Source: Planctomycetota bacterium
GTDB lineage: Bacteria > Planctomycetota > Planctomycetia > Pirellulales > Pirellulaceae
Direction of reading: 5' to 3'
Length of the DNA stretch: 64,000 bases
Assembly: GCA_003671195.1 (NCBI GenBank)
Contig: QWPJ01000072.1
Location: 24,556 to 88,555 of the forward strand
The stretch's first letter is position 1. Every line of letters starts with the position of its first letter. The position numbers and the translations under genes are program-made. The notes under the pieces were generated by a model that saw nothing but the letters and a program-made list of their open reading frames with translations, made no database searches and was not told the DNA's origin. Below are positions 26,626-35,372 of this stretch, one piece after another.

Positions 26626-27735
26626 CTATACTTGCGTCCACGCCTGATTGAGCCTAGTGGCATCCTCTACGTACCGCTCGATACATCCTTGCGTAGCCAC
26701 CTTTGGATCGAATCCGTTCTGAACGGATTGATACCAACTTGCTGTCTGTTGGACGCACGATTCGAATGACCAAGTTGGCTTCCACCGCAACATATGATAA
26801 GCCTTATCAATCGAGAGATTCAGTCGCGAAGCTTCGTGGGGCTCCGTGGGATTCGAAGCATCGACCCAGGTTCCGCCCGTATACTTAAGGAAGCTTTCGA
26901 CCAATTGGGAAACACTCCTGTTGCTCTCAAGCTGCGGACCAAAATTGAACGCCGAGCAAAACAGCCCTGGCTCGTATCCGCAAATATCAGGGGTCCCAAG
27001 ATGGGCGGCGAGCCACAGATAACCAGAAATCGGCTCCAAGACATGTTGCCAAGGCCTCGTAGCTTGGCGATTTCGAACCGATACCGGTTCCCCGGACTTC
27101 ACAGATCGAACGATGTCCGGGACGATTCTATCGGGTGCCCAATCGCCTCCACCAATCACATTTCCTGCACGTGCAGAGGCAACCTTGACCAACGAATCGG
27201 CCTCAGAGAAAAACGAAGATCGATAAGCTGCCGTGACCAACTCCGCGCAACCCTTCGATGCACTGTAAGGATCATAACCGCCCATGGGATCCTCTTCCCG
27301 GTAGGCGTGCAGCCACTCTTTGTTATCGTAGCATTTATCCGTTGTTACGATCACGACAGAACATCGCTTGGGATATCCAACAAGAGCTTCTAGAACATTG
27401 ACCGTCCCAAGTACGTTCGTTTCAAAAGTCTCCCTGGGCTTTCGATACGATGCTCTGACCAACGGCTGTGCTGCAAGGTGGAAGACGTAGTCGGGCTGTG
27501 AGCTCAAGATCGCTTGTGCTAAAGCTCCCGCATCGCGGATATCTCCTCGGCCATCCCGCTTGATCGTTTTACCAAGATGCAGATGATCGAAAAGCACCTC
27601 GTGGGATTCCGGCTCAAGCGAATACCCAAAAACCTCCGCCCCGAGGGAAACCAACCAAGCTGTCAACCAACTCCCTTTGAAGCCGTTGTGACCTGTGATG
27701 AAGACGTTTTTGCCTCGAAACAAATCATGAAACAT
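26626..27735 (-). CDS. rfbG: CDP-glucose 4,6-dehydratase
   Basis: 369 residues. Converts CDP-D-glucose to CDP-4-keto-6-deoxy-D-glucose with bound NAD. The NAD loop is GHNGFKGSW (15-23). HLAAQPLVRASYRKP (86-100) is typical of RfbG. The catalytic residues are in VTTDKCYDN (T131/T132, D133) and YSASK (Y157/K161). GNVIGGGDWAPDRIVPDIVR is also diagnostic. It starts 1 base after the rfbF stop, so it is translationally coupled with the enzyme making its substrate. Confidence 0.95.
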   Translation of the reverse strand: MFHDLFRGKNVFITGHNGFKGSWLTAWLVSLGAEVFGYSLEPESHEVLFDHLHLGKTIKRDGRGDIRDAGALAQAILSSQPDYVFHLAAQPLVRASYRKPRETFETNVLGTVNVLEALVGYPKRCSVVIVTTDKCYDNKEWLHAYREEDPMGGYDPYSASKGCAELVTAAYRSSFFSEADSLVKVASARAGNVIGGGDWAPDRIVPDIVRSVKSGEPVSVRNRQATRPWQHVLEPISGYLWLAAHLGTPDICGYEPGLFCSAFNFGPQLESNRSVSQLVESFLKYTGGTWVDASNPTEPHEASRLNLSIDKAYHMLRWKPTWSFESCVQQTASWYQSVQNGFDPKVATQGCIERYVEDATRLNQAWTQV

Positions 27736-27736
27736 G

Positions 27737-28522
27737 TTACTTATCCCAAACTTTCCAAGGCGCTTTGCCGTTTTCCCAAAGCTGCTGCAACTCGTTTCGA
27801 TCCCTCAGTGTATCCATCGGAAGCCAAAATCCTCGATGTCGATACGCCGAAAGCATCCCGGATGCAGCCAAGTTCGCAAGCGGCTCGCGCTCCCAAACCG
27901 TCTGATCCCCCTGCTCGATGTAGTCGATCGCCGATGGCTCTAGGACAAAGAAACCGCCATTGACCCAAGCTCCATCGCCCTCAGGCTTTTCCTGAAACAC
28001 CGAGATTCGATTCGGATCATTTCTTGTAAAGGATAACGCTCCGTAGCGTCCGGGAGGTTGTACGGCCGTAAGCGTAGCCACCGCCCCAATTCGCTTATGG
28101 AAAGCAACCAATTCCTCGATGTTGATATCGGCAACTCCATCACCATAGGTCATGCAGAAGGTTTCCTGCCCAAGAAACCGCGCCACTCGCTTGAGCCGTC
28201 CACCGGTCATCGTCGCCTCGCCTGTATCGACGACGGTCACACGCCAAGGCTCAGCTTTCTTGTGAAGGACCTCGACGGTGTTGTTGCCCATGTCAAAAGT
28301 CACATCGGACATATGGAGGAAATAGTTTGAAAAGTACTCCTTGATCATGTATCCCTTGTATCCTGCACAGATGATGAACTCATGAATTCCAAAAGTCGAA
28401 TAGATCTTCATGATGTGCCACAAAATCGGCATGCCTCCAATCTCGATCATCGGCTTGGGCCTCAGATGAGTCTCTTCCGATATCCTTGTACCCATCCCCC
28501 CTGCAAGTATTACTGCTTTCAT
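27737..28522 (-). CDS. rfbF: Glucose-1-phosphate cytidylyltransferase
   Basis: 261 residues, standard length. Makes CDP-D-glucose from CTP and glucose-1-phosphate. The nucleotidyltransferase signature [20 protein letters not shown] (residues 6-25) opens the protein. [23 protein letters not shown] and TYGDGVADI are the expected substrate and metal-binding segments of RfbF. It is the first enzyme of the CDP-3,6-dideoxyhexose cassette rfbF-rfbG-rfbH-rfbE. It starts 48 bases after the stop of the helical-repeat gene. Confidence 0.96.
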   Translation of the reverse strand: MKAVILAGGMGTRISEETHLRPKPMIEIGGMPILWHIMKIYSTFGIHEFIICAGYKGYMIKEYFSNYFLHMSDVTFDMGNNTVEVLHKKAEPWRVTVVDTGEATMTGGRLKRVARFLGQETFCMTYGDGVADINIEELVAFHKRIGAVATLTAVQPPGRYGALSFTRNDPNRISVFQEKPEGDGAWVNGGFFVLEPSAIDYIEQGDQTVWEREPLANLAASGMLSAYRHRGFWLPMDTLRDRNELQQLWENGKAPWKVWDK

Positions 28523-28570
28523 CGTTTTCTCTCTCGAATCATAACTTGGGTCCTCTTTGCATGGAAGCTT

Positions 28571-30202
28571 CTACTTCGCATGCTCCATGCTCGATCGCTT
28601 CCTAGCCTCCTGAAGCAGCCCATCGATGAGCACTCTGTTGGGCGAGTTCGCCCCGATGCTATCAATATAACCAATTGCAAGATCCCACTTTTGAAATCGC
28701 ATCGCCAAAACCGCCGATCCAATCTTTAGATCTAGACTGTTCGGAAACGCTCGATGGAACGATTCGCAGATCGTACCGAGCCCCTCCCATGGAACGCTTT
28801 TGGAACCGCTTTTCTGGATCCAGTACGCCAGTAGACCGACGAATCCCTCAAGATCCCTCTCGGAACAAACTGGAAGCGACTCGTCCTGCCCCTGCTGTCG
28901 TTCTCCTCGTCGGTCCATGATTCGCTTGGTCCAATCCAATACCATAAGAAATGGATCTTGGGTACTCTGCGCATCGACAACGAGAAGCTCAACCAAAGAA
29001 TCCGGCCTCTGGGCTTGGTCCCCATCATAGTAATGATCGAGTAATTCACGGACCTCGGAATGGTCTGATCCGAACCTTAGCATGGACCGCAGGACGGATC
29101 CAGATAAGATTTCACCATGAGCTCCCTCCGGGAATGCAGCCTTCGAAACCAGAGCGCGAAGTTCGCTCGCGACAACAATGTGCCTTAGCAACTGCTGATC
29201 CTCTGGGGGGATCTCTTCGACGCGCGTAAGAACCGTTGCGTTGGCTTCCTCAATTCCCGAGACCACCATCAAACAACGAAAGAAAGCGTCGATCGCTTGA
29301 ATCTTAACTTCGCTCGACCATTCATTGCTCATGCGTTGCATGACCTGCGAGTGCTCCACAATCGCTTCTCTAGCCTCTCGAATAGCGCGCGGTGGATCGA
29401 TACCAGCAAGCCCCTCGACCAACCAAGCCCTGGTGATCAGTCCTCTCGGGGAGCCCGCATCGCTTGGAATACTCTTGCTCAAACTCGTCTCCAACCGTGC
29501 GATCCCCGAACGCAACCGGTTTACACGCTCCGAAACTTCTAAAAACGGGAATGCTTGATAGGCGTATTGCACGTCCAACTCCCCAAGGAGTTCGTCAATA
29601 TCAGCCGGATCGATGCTGTTCGACAGTTGGACGACTCGATCGATCATCGTGGGCACTCGCATTCGTTCGTCTCGGCAGTTCTGCCTGAGCTTGAGCAGGT
29701 CGTCACGAAGGACCCAAAGCTTTGCCCAAGTCGCATCAGGTCCTTCGAGTCGCGTTGCGCTGCGTATCGACTCGAGTGCACGGTTCTTCGCCGCGATCAC
29801 TAGCTCTTTGTATTGTTGGACATCTTCGCTGGCATCAGGTGAAATATTCGCGAGAATCTGCTTGCCAGTTCGATCGATCTCCAAAGATACTTCTGCATGC
29901 ATTCGCCGATACCGCGCTTCCAAGGGACCATGGACCATCAATCGCTCTGCAGCTAGCTCCGCTTTCCGCATGCTTGCAAACCACGGAATCGTACGGGGCG
30001 ATGGGTTAGCAAGTAGTTCTGGTTCAAGTTCAAAATCCCTCGCTTCGACTACCATAGCTTCATAGCGGCTCACCATATTCGGCTCGATAAGAAAATAGCT
30101 CAGAGCCATCGAGCAAAGAGTGACGACCCCTAGTATCAAGGAGGGAACTCCCCAACGCCAATAGGTTTCCTGCGTCTCAGGAAGATTGTTACCGGAATCC
30201 AT
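28571..30202 (-). CDS. Membrane-anchored helical-repeat protein (exosortase partner 2)
   Basis: 543 residues with one N-terminal membrane helix (VPSLILGVVTLCSMALSYFL, about 19-38) and then a long, almost wholly helical soluble part, probably periplasmic, with TPR-like segments (AELAAERLMVHGPLEARYRR, AVLAMRFQKWDLAIGYIDSI). The family is not recognised. The start overlaps the stop of the exosortase gene by 14 bases. Its size and place after an exosortase-EpsI fusion parallel 17435-18853, although the two helical proteins are not obviously similar in sequence. Confidence 0.78.
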   Translation of the reverse strand: MDSGNNLPETQETYWRWGVPSLILGVVTLCSMALSYFLIEPNMVSRYEAMVVEARDFELEPELLANPSPRTIPWFASMRKAELAAERLMVHGPLEARYRRMHAEVSLEIDRTGKQILANISPDASEDVQQYKELVIAAKNRALESIRSATRLEGPDATWAKLWVLRDDLLKLRQNCRDERMRVPTMIDRVVQLSNSIDPADIDELLGELDVQYAYQAFPFLEVSERVNRLRSGIARLETSLSKSIPSDAGSPRGLITRAWLVEGLAGIDPPRAIREAREAIVEHSQVMQRMSNEWSSEVKIQAIDAFFRCLMVVSGIEEANATVLTRVEEIPPEDQQLLRHIVVASELRALVSKAAFPEGAHGEILSGSVLRSMLRFGSDHSEVRELLDHYYDGDQAQRPDSLVELLVVDAQSTQDPFLMVLDWTKRIMDRRGERQQGQDESLPVCSERDLEGFVGLLAYWIQKSGSKSVPWEGLGTICESFHRAFPNSLDLKIGSAVLAMRFQKWDLAIGYIDSIGANSPNRVLIDGLLQEARKRSSMEHAK

Positions 30203-31814
30203 CGGCTCGCTGGCTCCTGACCACTCCTAATGCTTTGGCTGATTGCGACACAATCTGTGCTCGACTCTCAAGGAAAATCTTGCGAAGCAAGCCCAGTTGC
30301 TCCTCTGTTGGAGATGCGCTCGTGTAGGCGATCTGCTGAAACTGCAAGGTCATCGGCTCGTGCGCTCGATCACCAGGCCGCTCGCGGTTTAAAATGGTGT
30401 TTGCCCAACGACCACCTTGCGTCCGAAACTCGACCGAGCCCTCGTACTTATACGGGTTTGCTTGTTGGTCAAATAGCGAAAAATGAAGGATCGCAAGATC
30501 CCCGAGATCGTTTCTCAAAACCGTCTCGAAGAATGAGGCGTTGTCGTTTTCGATCAACTCCGAGCTCTCCCTATGCCATCCTGAATTGATGTAGCACTCC
30601 CAGAGGGGATGCCAACCCCGAAATGGAAAATCAAGGCTTACGGTCATGCGCCCAACATCGCTCGATAGTTCCCAGATCCGCGAATGCTGACCCAACATGT
30701 CGTCTCGATCACGGTAGGCGGTATGAAAGCCTACCACTTGAGAACCGCTCGGTGCTACCAAGTCGGAGGCTCCTGGAAATGCACCTGACTCCTCTTGGGT
30801 AATGCTTGGCAAATCAGAACTCGCATGGAACTCCACGACGGCCCGCACGCTCTCTGGGAAAAAAACAAACAAACTCAATGGGAAAACAGCCCAACCAAGA
30901 CCCAATCGCCCCAAGGGAAACGTATCGGTTTCTACAGCACCTTTACCCTTAATGATTGTCTCCAAACCTTCCTCACTGGATGACCATCTCAAATGCAGAT
31001 AGTTAAGAAACTGAACCGAACTCCAGTGGACCCAAGCCGTAAATACAAAAACGCCGAGCCCCAAAAAAGTATGCGTCGTTCCGTGCGATAAATCGATCCC
31101 AAACCACTCTAGTCCAATGACGATCAGATAAATGCGAAGCAGATTTCCCAAGATCGCCCAAATCGGAACTGTTAGGATCGTGACCAAACTGACCCACCAG
31201 TGGGCTCGCCCCAGGAGGAGCAGTACCCCAGCGACAGCCATCAGAGCATACTGACTATCAACTCCACTACAGGCTTCCTCAACAAACAAAGGTTTGCTGG
31301 GGACCTCGATGATGTTGCCCCGCCGAACGTGCACGATATTGGTTAAATCCATCAAGCGACTGCATGCGAAGGATGAAAAGGATTGCAATCCGCTGATGAG
31401 TCGTTTGTCCCATCCCAAGGGTGCGGGCAATGTGACGACGAGCAATCCGCATATCCCAACGATTCGCAACACACTCAGAACCGGTCTTGCAAGGAACGCC
31501 CAAGTACCCACCAGCATGATCGCGACGAAATGCGATAACCATGGACTTCCAAGATACAATGCCACCATCGCCGAAAGCATAGTTAGGATCCATGCTCCAA
31601 TCACCAATGCACCGGGACGAAAATAGCTCTTGGACGCATCGAATTGACCAAGAAAGTAGACGCAAGCGGCAATGGCGAGGGGAAAAAATTGCAAATGGGG
31701 CTTTTGCAACAAGATACGGCATTGCATGTAAAGAAGCGGTGATAAGGCGATCAACGGCAATATCAACGCAATCCAATTCCATCGACCGAGGCGTTCTGGG
31801 TTATCGTTCGACAC
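30189..31814 (-). CDS. Exosortase-EpsI-like fusion protein (copy 2, catalytic residues present)
   Basis: 541 residues from a GTG at 31814; the frame overlaps the stop of the upstream glycosyltransferase by 14 bases. About eight or nine membrane helices form an exosortase domain with the expected catalytic residues: C182 in EEACSGVDSQ, R227 in AILGNLLRI and H248 in HGTTHTFLG (H244 also nearby). The C-terminal ~220 residues form an EpsI-like extracytoplasmic domain (FPFRGWHPLWECYINSGW, LAILHFSLFDQQ). It probably processes PEP-CTERM proteins such as those at 10114-11474, in step with export of the polysaccharide encoded around it. Confidence 0.9.
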   Translation of the reverse strand: MSNDNPERLGRWNWIALILPLIALSPLLYMQCRILLQKPHLQFFPLAIAACVYFLGQFDASKSYFRPGALVIGAWILTMLSAMVALYLGSPWLSHFVAIMLVGTWAFLARPVLSVLRIVGICGLLVVTLPAPLGWDKRLISGLQSFSSFACSRLMDLTNIVHVRRGNIIEVPSKPLFVEEACSGVDSQYALMAVAGVLLLLGRAHWWVSLVTILTVPIWAILGNLLRIYLIVIGLEWFGIDLSHGTTHTFLGLGVFVFTAWVHWSSVQFLNYLHLRWSSSEEGLETIIKGKGAVETDTFPLGRLGLGWAVFPLSLFVFFPESVRAVVEFHASSDLPSITQEESGAFPGASDLVAPSGSQVVGFHTAYRDRDDMLGQHSRIWELSSDVGRMTVSLDFPFRGWHPLWECYINSGWHRESSELIENDNASFFETVLRNDLGDLAILHFSLFDQQANPYKYEGSVEFRTQGGRWANTILNRERPGDRAHEPMTLQFQQIAYTSASPTEEQLGLLRKIFLESRAQIVSQSAKALGVVRSQRADGFR

Positions 31815-32646
31815 CCTGGCCTCCCTGGAGTTCCTGCTGACGAATCTCGGAAATCTTCAAGGCGATAAGATACTCATAGATGGAAAGTAAACGGCAATAG
31901 TGATAGCCAGGAACCCCATCGAGAAAACCAGCCTTGAATAGGTACATGTAGACGAATCTAAGAAATCCCCTGCAGGGAAGTCGAAACGATAGTTCCTTTA
32001 AAGCCAAACGACGCACCGATGGATCCTTCCATTGAAAGATTTCAGTCCATGGAACCTTGCGCTGCCTCAAACTGCGAAGTGATTCAATCGCCTCATTCGT
32101 CGAGTACTTGTTGTGCTTGTCGACCCAAGCAGCAAGTCCCTTGCGGAAACTGTAATGGTGGAAGTGTCCTTTGAGTTCTCCGATCGAACCCTGGACCACT
32201 GGGGTGCAATTGACGATGCGTTCCCATCGCACCATTTCAGGTCGATAAAACCTTAACACCCACACCGGATAGATCCCGCAGTGCTTGATCCAACGATCCA
32301 TGAAGTAATTCTTATATCGCAATCGATAAGCGACATTCGTGTTCGTTGTGTCCAAGGCGATCGATTTCATTTCGCCCACCAAGTCCGATGGGAGCACCTC
32401 GTCGGCATCGGAACAATAGACCCAAGGGTGCTTGTATTCGATCTGTGTACTCGCCCAATTAAGTTGCGCCGACTCATCGAAAAACCGACGTTCAATCACG
32501 CGGCAACCGGCTTGTTCAGCAATTTGGACCGTTTGGTCTGTGCTGCCTGAGTCCAAGACTACAATGTCATCGCACCATGAGAGAGACTCAAGGCAATGCG
32601 GCAGATTGATCTGCTCGTTTAGGGTTCGAATCAAAACGGAGATCAT
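31801..32646 (-). CDS. Glycosyltransferase family 2 (WaaE/KdtX-like)
   Basis: 281 residues from the ATG at 32646, which overlaps the TGA of the upstream gene (ATGA); a longer frame would add 22 residues unlike the family. The N-terminus ISVLIRTLNEQINLPHCLES and WCDDIVVLDSGSTDQTVQI is the GT-A nucleotide-binding region, with YCSDADEVLPSDL as the DxD-type metal site. The C-terminal part (FRKGLAAWVDKHNKYSTNEA, FRLPCRGFLRFVYMYLFKAG) is typical of transferases related to WaaE. It adds a sugar of unknown identity to the repeat unit. Confidence 0.9.
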   Translation of the reverse strand: MISVLIRTLNEQINLPHCLESLSWCDDIVVLDSGSTDQTVQIAEQAGCRVIERRFFDESAQLNWASTQIEYKHPWVYCSDADEVLPSDLVGEMKSIALDTTNTNVAYRLRYKNYFMDRWIKHCGIYPVWVLRFYRPEMVRWERIVNCTPVVQGSIGELKGHFHHYSFRKGLAAWVDKHNKYSTNEAIESLRSLRQRKVPWTEIFQWKDPSVRRLALKELSFRLPCRGFLRFVYMYLFKAGFLDGVPGYHYCRLLSIYEYLIALKISEIRQQELQGGQGVER

Positions 32647-33230
32647 GAGTCGCTTGGCTTCACTCGCCTTTGTTTTTTGACTAGGGCTGGGTTGCCCGCG
32701 ACCACTGTCCAAGGGTCAACATCTTTGCTCACTACGGAACAGGCGGCTACGACGGAACCTTCCCCAAGACGAACTCCGGGGCCTATAAACGCGCGTGCGC
32801 AAACCCAAGTTCCATTTTCGATGACAATCGGTGCATGGGTCAGTTCCATCTGGGGATCTGATATATCGTGACTTCCGGTGCACAAAAACGCTTGCATACT
32901 CACCGTGCAGTGCGAGCCGATCTCGATACGATCGACTGAATAAACCTCGACCCCAGGCCCAATCGCTGTATGTTCGCCTACCTGCAACCTCGCAGGGTCC
33001 CATATCACCGTGGTGGGATAAAAATAACTGCTCGATTCAAGCTTGGCACCAAACATGGTCAAAAGAAATCGCCGCCATGCAAAAGCCCGTTTGGGACTCC
33101 ATCGAAAAAGACTCGATTGCACCAATCCCCAAAGGAAACGGCGAAGTTTCGCACCAAGACTTGCCTTGTTGATGTACTTCGACAGGTCAAGACCGCCTGC
33201 CGAAGTCGGATCACGGAATATAGAGTTCAT
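32643..33230 (-). CDS. WcaF-like hexapeptide-repeat acetyltransferase
   Basis: 195 residues. The left-handed beta-helix repeats are visible from about residue 75: VGEHTAIGPGVEVYSVDRIE, IGSHCTVSMQAFLCTGSHDI, IENGTWVCARAFIGPGVRLG, GEGSVVAACSVVSKDVDPW. The GSHD histidine is the likely catalytic residue. It is expected to O-acetylate a sugar of the exopolysaccharide using acetyl-CoA. The start overlaps the end of the upstream glycosyltransferase by 20 bases. Confidence 0.92.
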   Translation of the reverse strand: MNSIFRDPTSAGGLDLSKYINKASLGAKLRRFLWGLVQSSLFRWSPKRAFAWRRFLLTMFGAKLESSSYFYPTTVIWDPARLQVGEHTAIGPGVEVYSVDRIEIGSHCTVSMQAFLCTGSHDISDPQMELTHAPIVIENGTWVCARAFIGPGVRLGEGSVVAACSVVSKDVDPWTVVAGNPALVKKQRRVKPSDS

Positions 33231-34314
33231 AAGCCTCTTTCAACCGTTGAGCGATCGTTGGCCAGGCAAACTCTTCGCGAGCCCAAGTTCTACCTCGCTG
33301 GCCCATGGCGTTGAGTTCTTGCGAGCTGGTCGATGTGGCCTGCGCAAGTGCCTGAGTGATCCCTTCGACCGTGGGCGCGACCCACCACCCACACCGATGA
33401 TCGATGAGCCCCTGCCAGGGTGCTCCCGTCGTGGTTACGACCGGCAATCGATACGCGAGTGCTTCAGCCACAGCGATCCCGAAATTTTCACTGAAGGTCG
33501 GCAAAATAAACAAATCCGAGCTCAAAAATACCTTCGCTTTTTCCTCCCCGTAAACCGCTTCCTGAAATGTCCAGCTCTTTTGTAAATCGTATCGCTTGAC
33601 TTGGGATTCAACCCATTGCCGGTGCCCACCTGCGTCGGGTCCGACAACCCGAATCTGCCAGCCCTGAGGGCGAACTTTTGCCCAGGCCTCGACGAGCATA
33701 CCCAGCCCCTTTTTCGGATGGATACGACTGAGAAAAAGTGCTGTTCGAATCGCTGCCGAATCTCTTGAAGGCTGTTCGCTTTCCTTATCAAGAAGGTCGG
33801 CCGGAAAATCAATGCCGTTAGGGAGAACAACAGTCTTATTGGTAAGCCCGAGACGGGAGAACTGTTCGGCCTCGCTAGGGGCTGTTGCAAGAAGCATTGC
33901 GGAGTGTTTCAGATCATTCCGCTGGTACAACCACCAAGCCAACCTCTTTTTCCACCTTCGGTGACTCATCGCCCAAGGTTCCAACATGCCGTGGGGAGAA
34001 AAGACGTAAGGAATCCGCGATTTCCTTGCAAGTATCGAAACTTGGTGGAGGTACCACTCCCAAACCCCATGGATATGCAACGCCCCGATACTTTCTCGGG
34101 GTTCGACGGCAAGTAGATGCTCCAAACTGGGATAGGATTTACTTGAACAAACTGCGTAATTTTTTGGATCATCCTGCGCATCGGGACAGACTAGCATTCC
34201 TTCTTGACCGCCAAGCCGGAGAGCCTCCATAAGCTGCGTGGCTGACAATGAAGGCCCACCTCGGTCGAGCCGAGTTGAGGTAATCACGTGAATGACTGAT
34301 TTACCTTTGAACAT
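33211..34314 (-). CDS. Glycosyltransferase family 4
   Basis: 367 residues with the two-domain GT-B fold. The N-terminal domain opens VIHVITSTRLDRGGPSLSAT with the conserved GG loop. The C-terminal nucleotide-sugar domain has FLSRIHPKKGLGMLVEAW and the ExxxxxxE motif in FILPTFSENFGIAVAEALAY. It probably adds a hexose or deoxyhexose to the growing repeat unit. ATG overlaps the TGA of the upstream GT4 gene. Confidence 0.92.
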   Translation of the reverse strand: MFKGKSVIHVITSTRLDRGGPSLSATQLMEALRLGGQEGMLVCPDAQDDPKNYAVCSSKSYPSLEHLLAVEPRESIGALHIHGVWEWYLHQVSILARKSRIPYVFSPHGMLEPWAMSHRRWKKRLAWWLYQRNDLKHSAMLLATAPSEAEQFSRLGLTNKTVVLPNGIDFPADLLDKESEQPSRDSAAIRTALFLSRIHPKKGLGMLVEAWAKVRPQGWQIRVVGPDAGGHRQWVESQVKRYDLQKSWTFQEAVYGEEKAKVFLSSDLFILPTFSENFGIAVAEALAYRLPVVTTTGAPWQGLIDHRCGWWVAPTVEGITQALAQATSTSSQELNAMGQRGRTWAREEFAWPTIAQRLKEAYELYIP

Positions 34315-35372
34315 CAGATAGCCCGCAAGTGCTCCGAAAGGACAACAGCACGTTGCTCCCAGGTATGTTTCGACAAGTCATACGCCACGTCGGGCTGCCT
34401 AGCGCGAAGCATGGTTTCGTAGATCGCGTCGGCTAGAGCTTCAGCCGTCGGCTCGACATAAACCGCATGATCACCCAAAATCGATCTCACCTCGCCAACA
34501 TCCGATGTGATCACTGGCCTTTGAGCTTGCGCGAACTGAAAACACTTAAACGGGCACCTGGCTAAATTCAATTCCTTACGTCGTATCGGGAACACCAGAC
34601 AATGCGCCTCGCGGAGTTCTCTGAGCATCGGTTCCCAGTCTAGGTAACCTGGGAACTCAAACTTCTCCAAGCCCAACTCGGCAGCTCGCGTCTGGCAACG
34701 CTCGAGCTCGGCTCCTTTTCCTATCCAGCGAATAGGCACCTCTTGACCACGCCCACGCAGAACTCCTGCAGCTTCCACCAGAAGATCGTGATCCCAATTT
34801 GGATGGAGGCTTCCCATACCAACGGCAACTGACTTGGTATTTCCAGAACCCGGGTTCGGAAACTCTTTAGGCAGGCAAGCATAAGGCAAGTAAAGCGAGT
34901 CCTTGGAAAAGCGTGACAGTATGTAACTCGAAAGCCAGGAGCTTGCGGTGATGACTGTCGCTGCGCGTCGAATCAACCACCGATCTCTCATTTCCTTGTA
35001 CCATCTACGAATTGGATTCTGTTCAACAAAGGTCGTCCAATCCTCCCAATCAAACACGAATTTTTGACGTCGATGGATCGTCGAAAGCATCAGCGCTTTC
35101 TCTTTGGGATTGAGCATGTGCACAAAGTCAGGTCGCTCTTTGCGAAGAATCCCACCCAAGCTTGGCAGGATCTTCTTGGCTGTGGGATCGTAAAAAAACC
35201 GATTGGACTCCTCGGAATGTTCAAACGCTCGATTCGATGGGGTGTCTGGAATTGCCACCTGTGCGTCCCACCCGAGTCTCCCAAGATGGACCGCAAGTTG
35301 CGATGCACGTATACAACCTGTGGTACTAAGGTCACCGAAACTGATGAAAAGGATCTTCCTAGGAGCCATCAT
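34314..35372 (-). CDS. Glycosyltransferase family 4
   Basis: 352 residues from the ATG at 35372, which overlaps the TGA of the polymerase-like gene; a longer frame starting at 35489 would run through that gene. It starts MMAPRKILFISFGDLSTTG, with a GT-B fold: C-terminal VAVGMGSLHPNWDHDLLVEA, WIGKGAEL and a long CLVFPIRRKELNLARCPFK segment in place of the common ExxxxxxE region, followed by KCFQFAQAQRPVITSDVGEV. Substrate unknown. It is the second of two adjacent GT4 genes. Confidence 0.88.
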   Translation of the reverse strand: MMAPRKILFISFGDLSTTGCIRASQLAVHLGRLGWDAQVAIPDTPSNRAFEHSEESNRFFYDPTAKKILPSLGGILRKERPDFVHMLNPKEKALMLSTIHRRQKFVFDWEDWTTFVEQNPIRRWYKEMRDRWLIRRAATVITASSWLSSYILSRFSKDSLYLPYACLPKEFPNPGSGNTKSVAVGMGSLHPNWDHDLLVEAAGVLRGRGQEVPIRWIGKGAELERCQTRAAELGLEKFEFPGYLDWEPMLRELREAHCLVFPIRRKELNLARCPFKCFQFAQAQRPVITSDVGEVRSILGDHAVYVEPTAEALADAIYETMLRARQPDVAYDLSKHTWEQRAVVLSEHLRAI

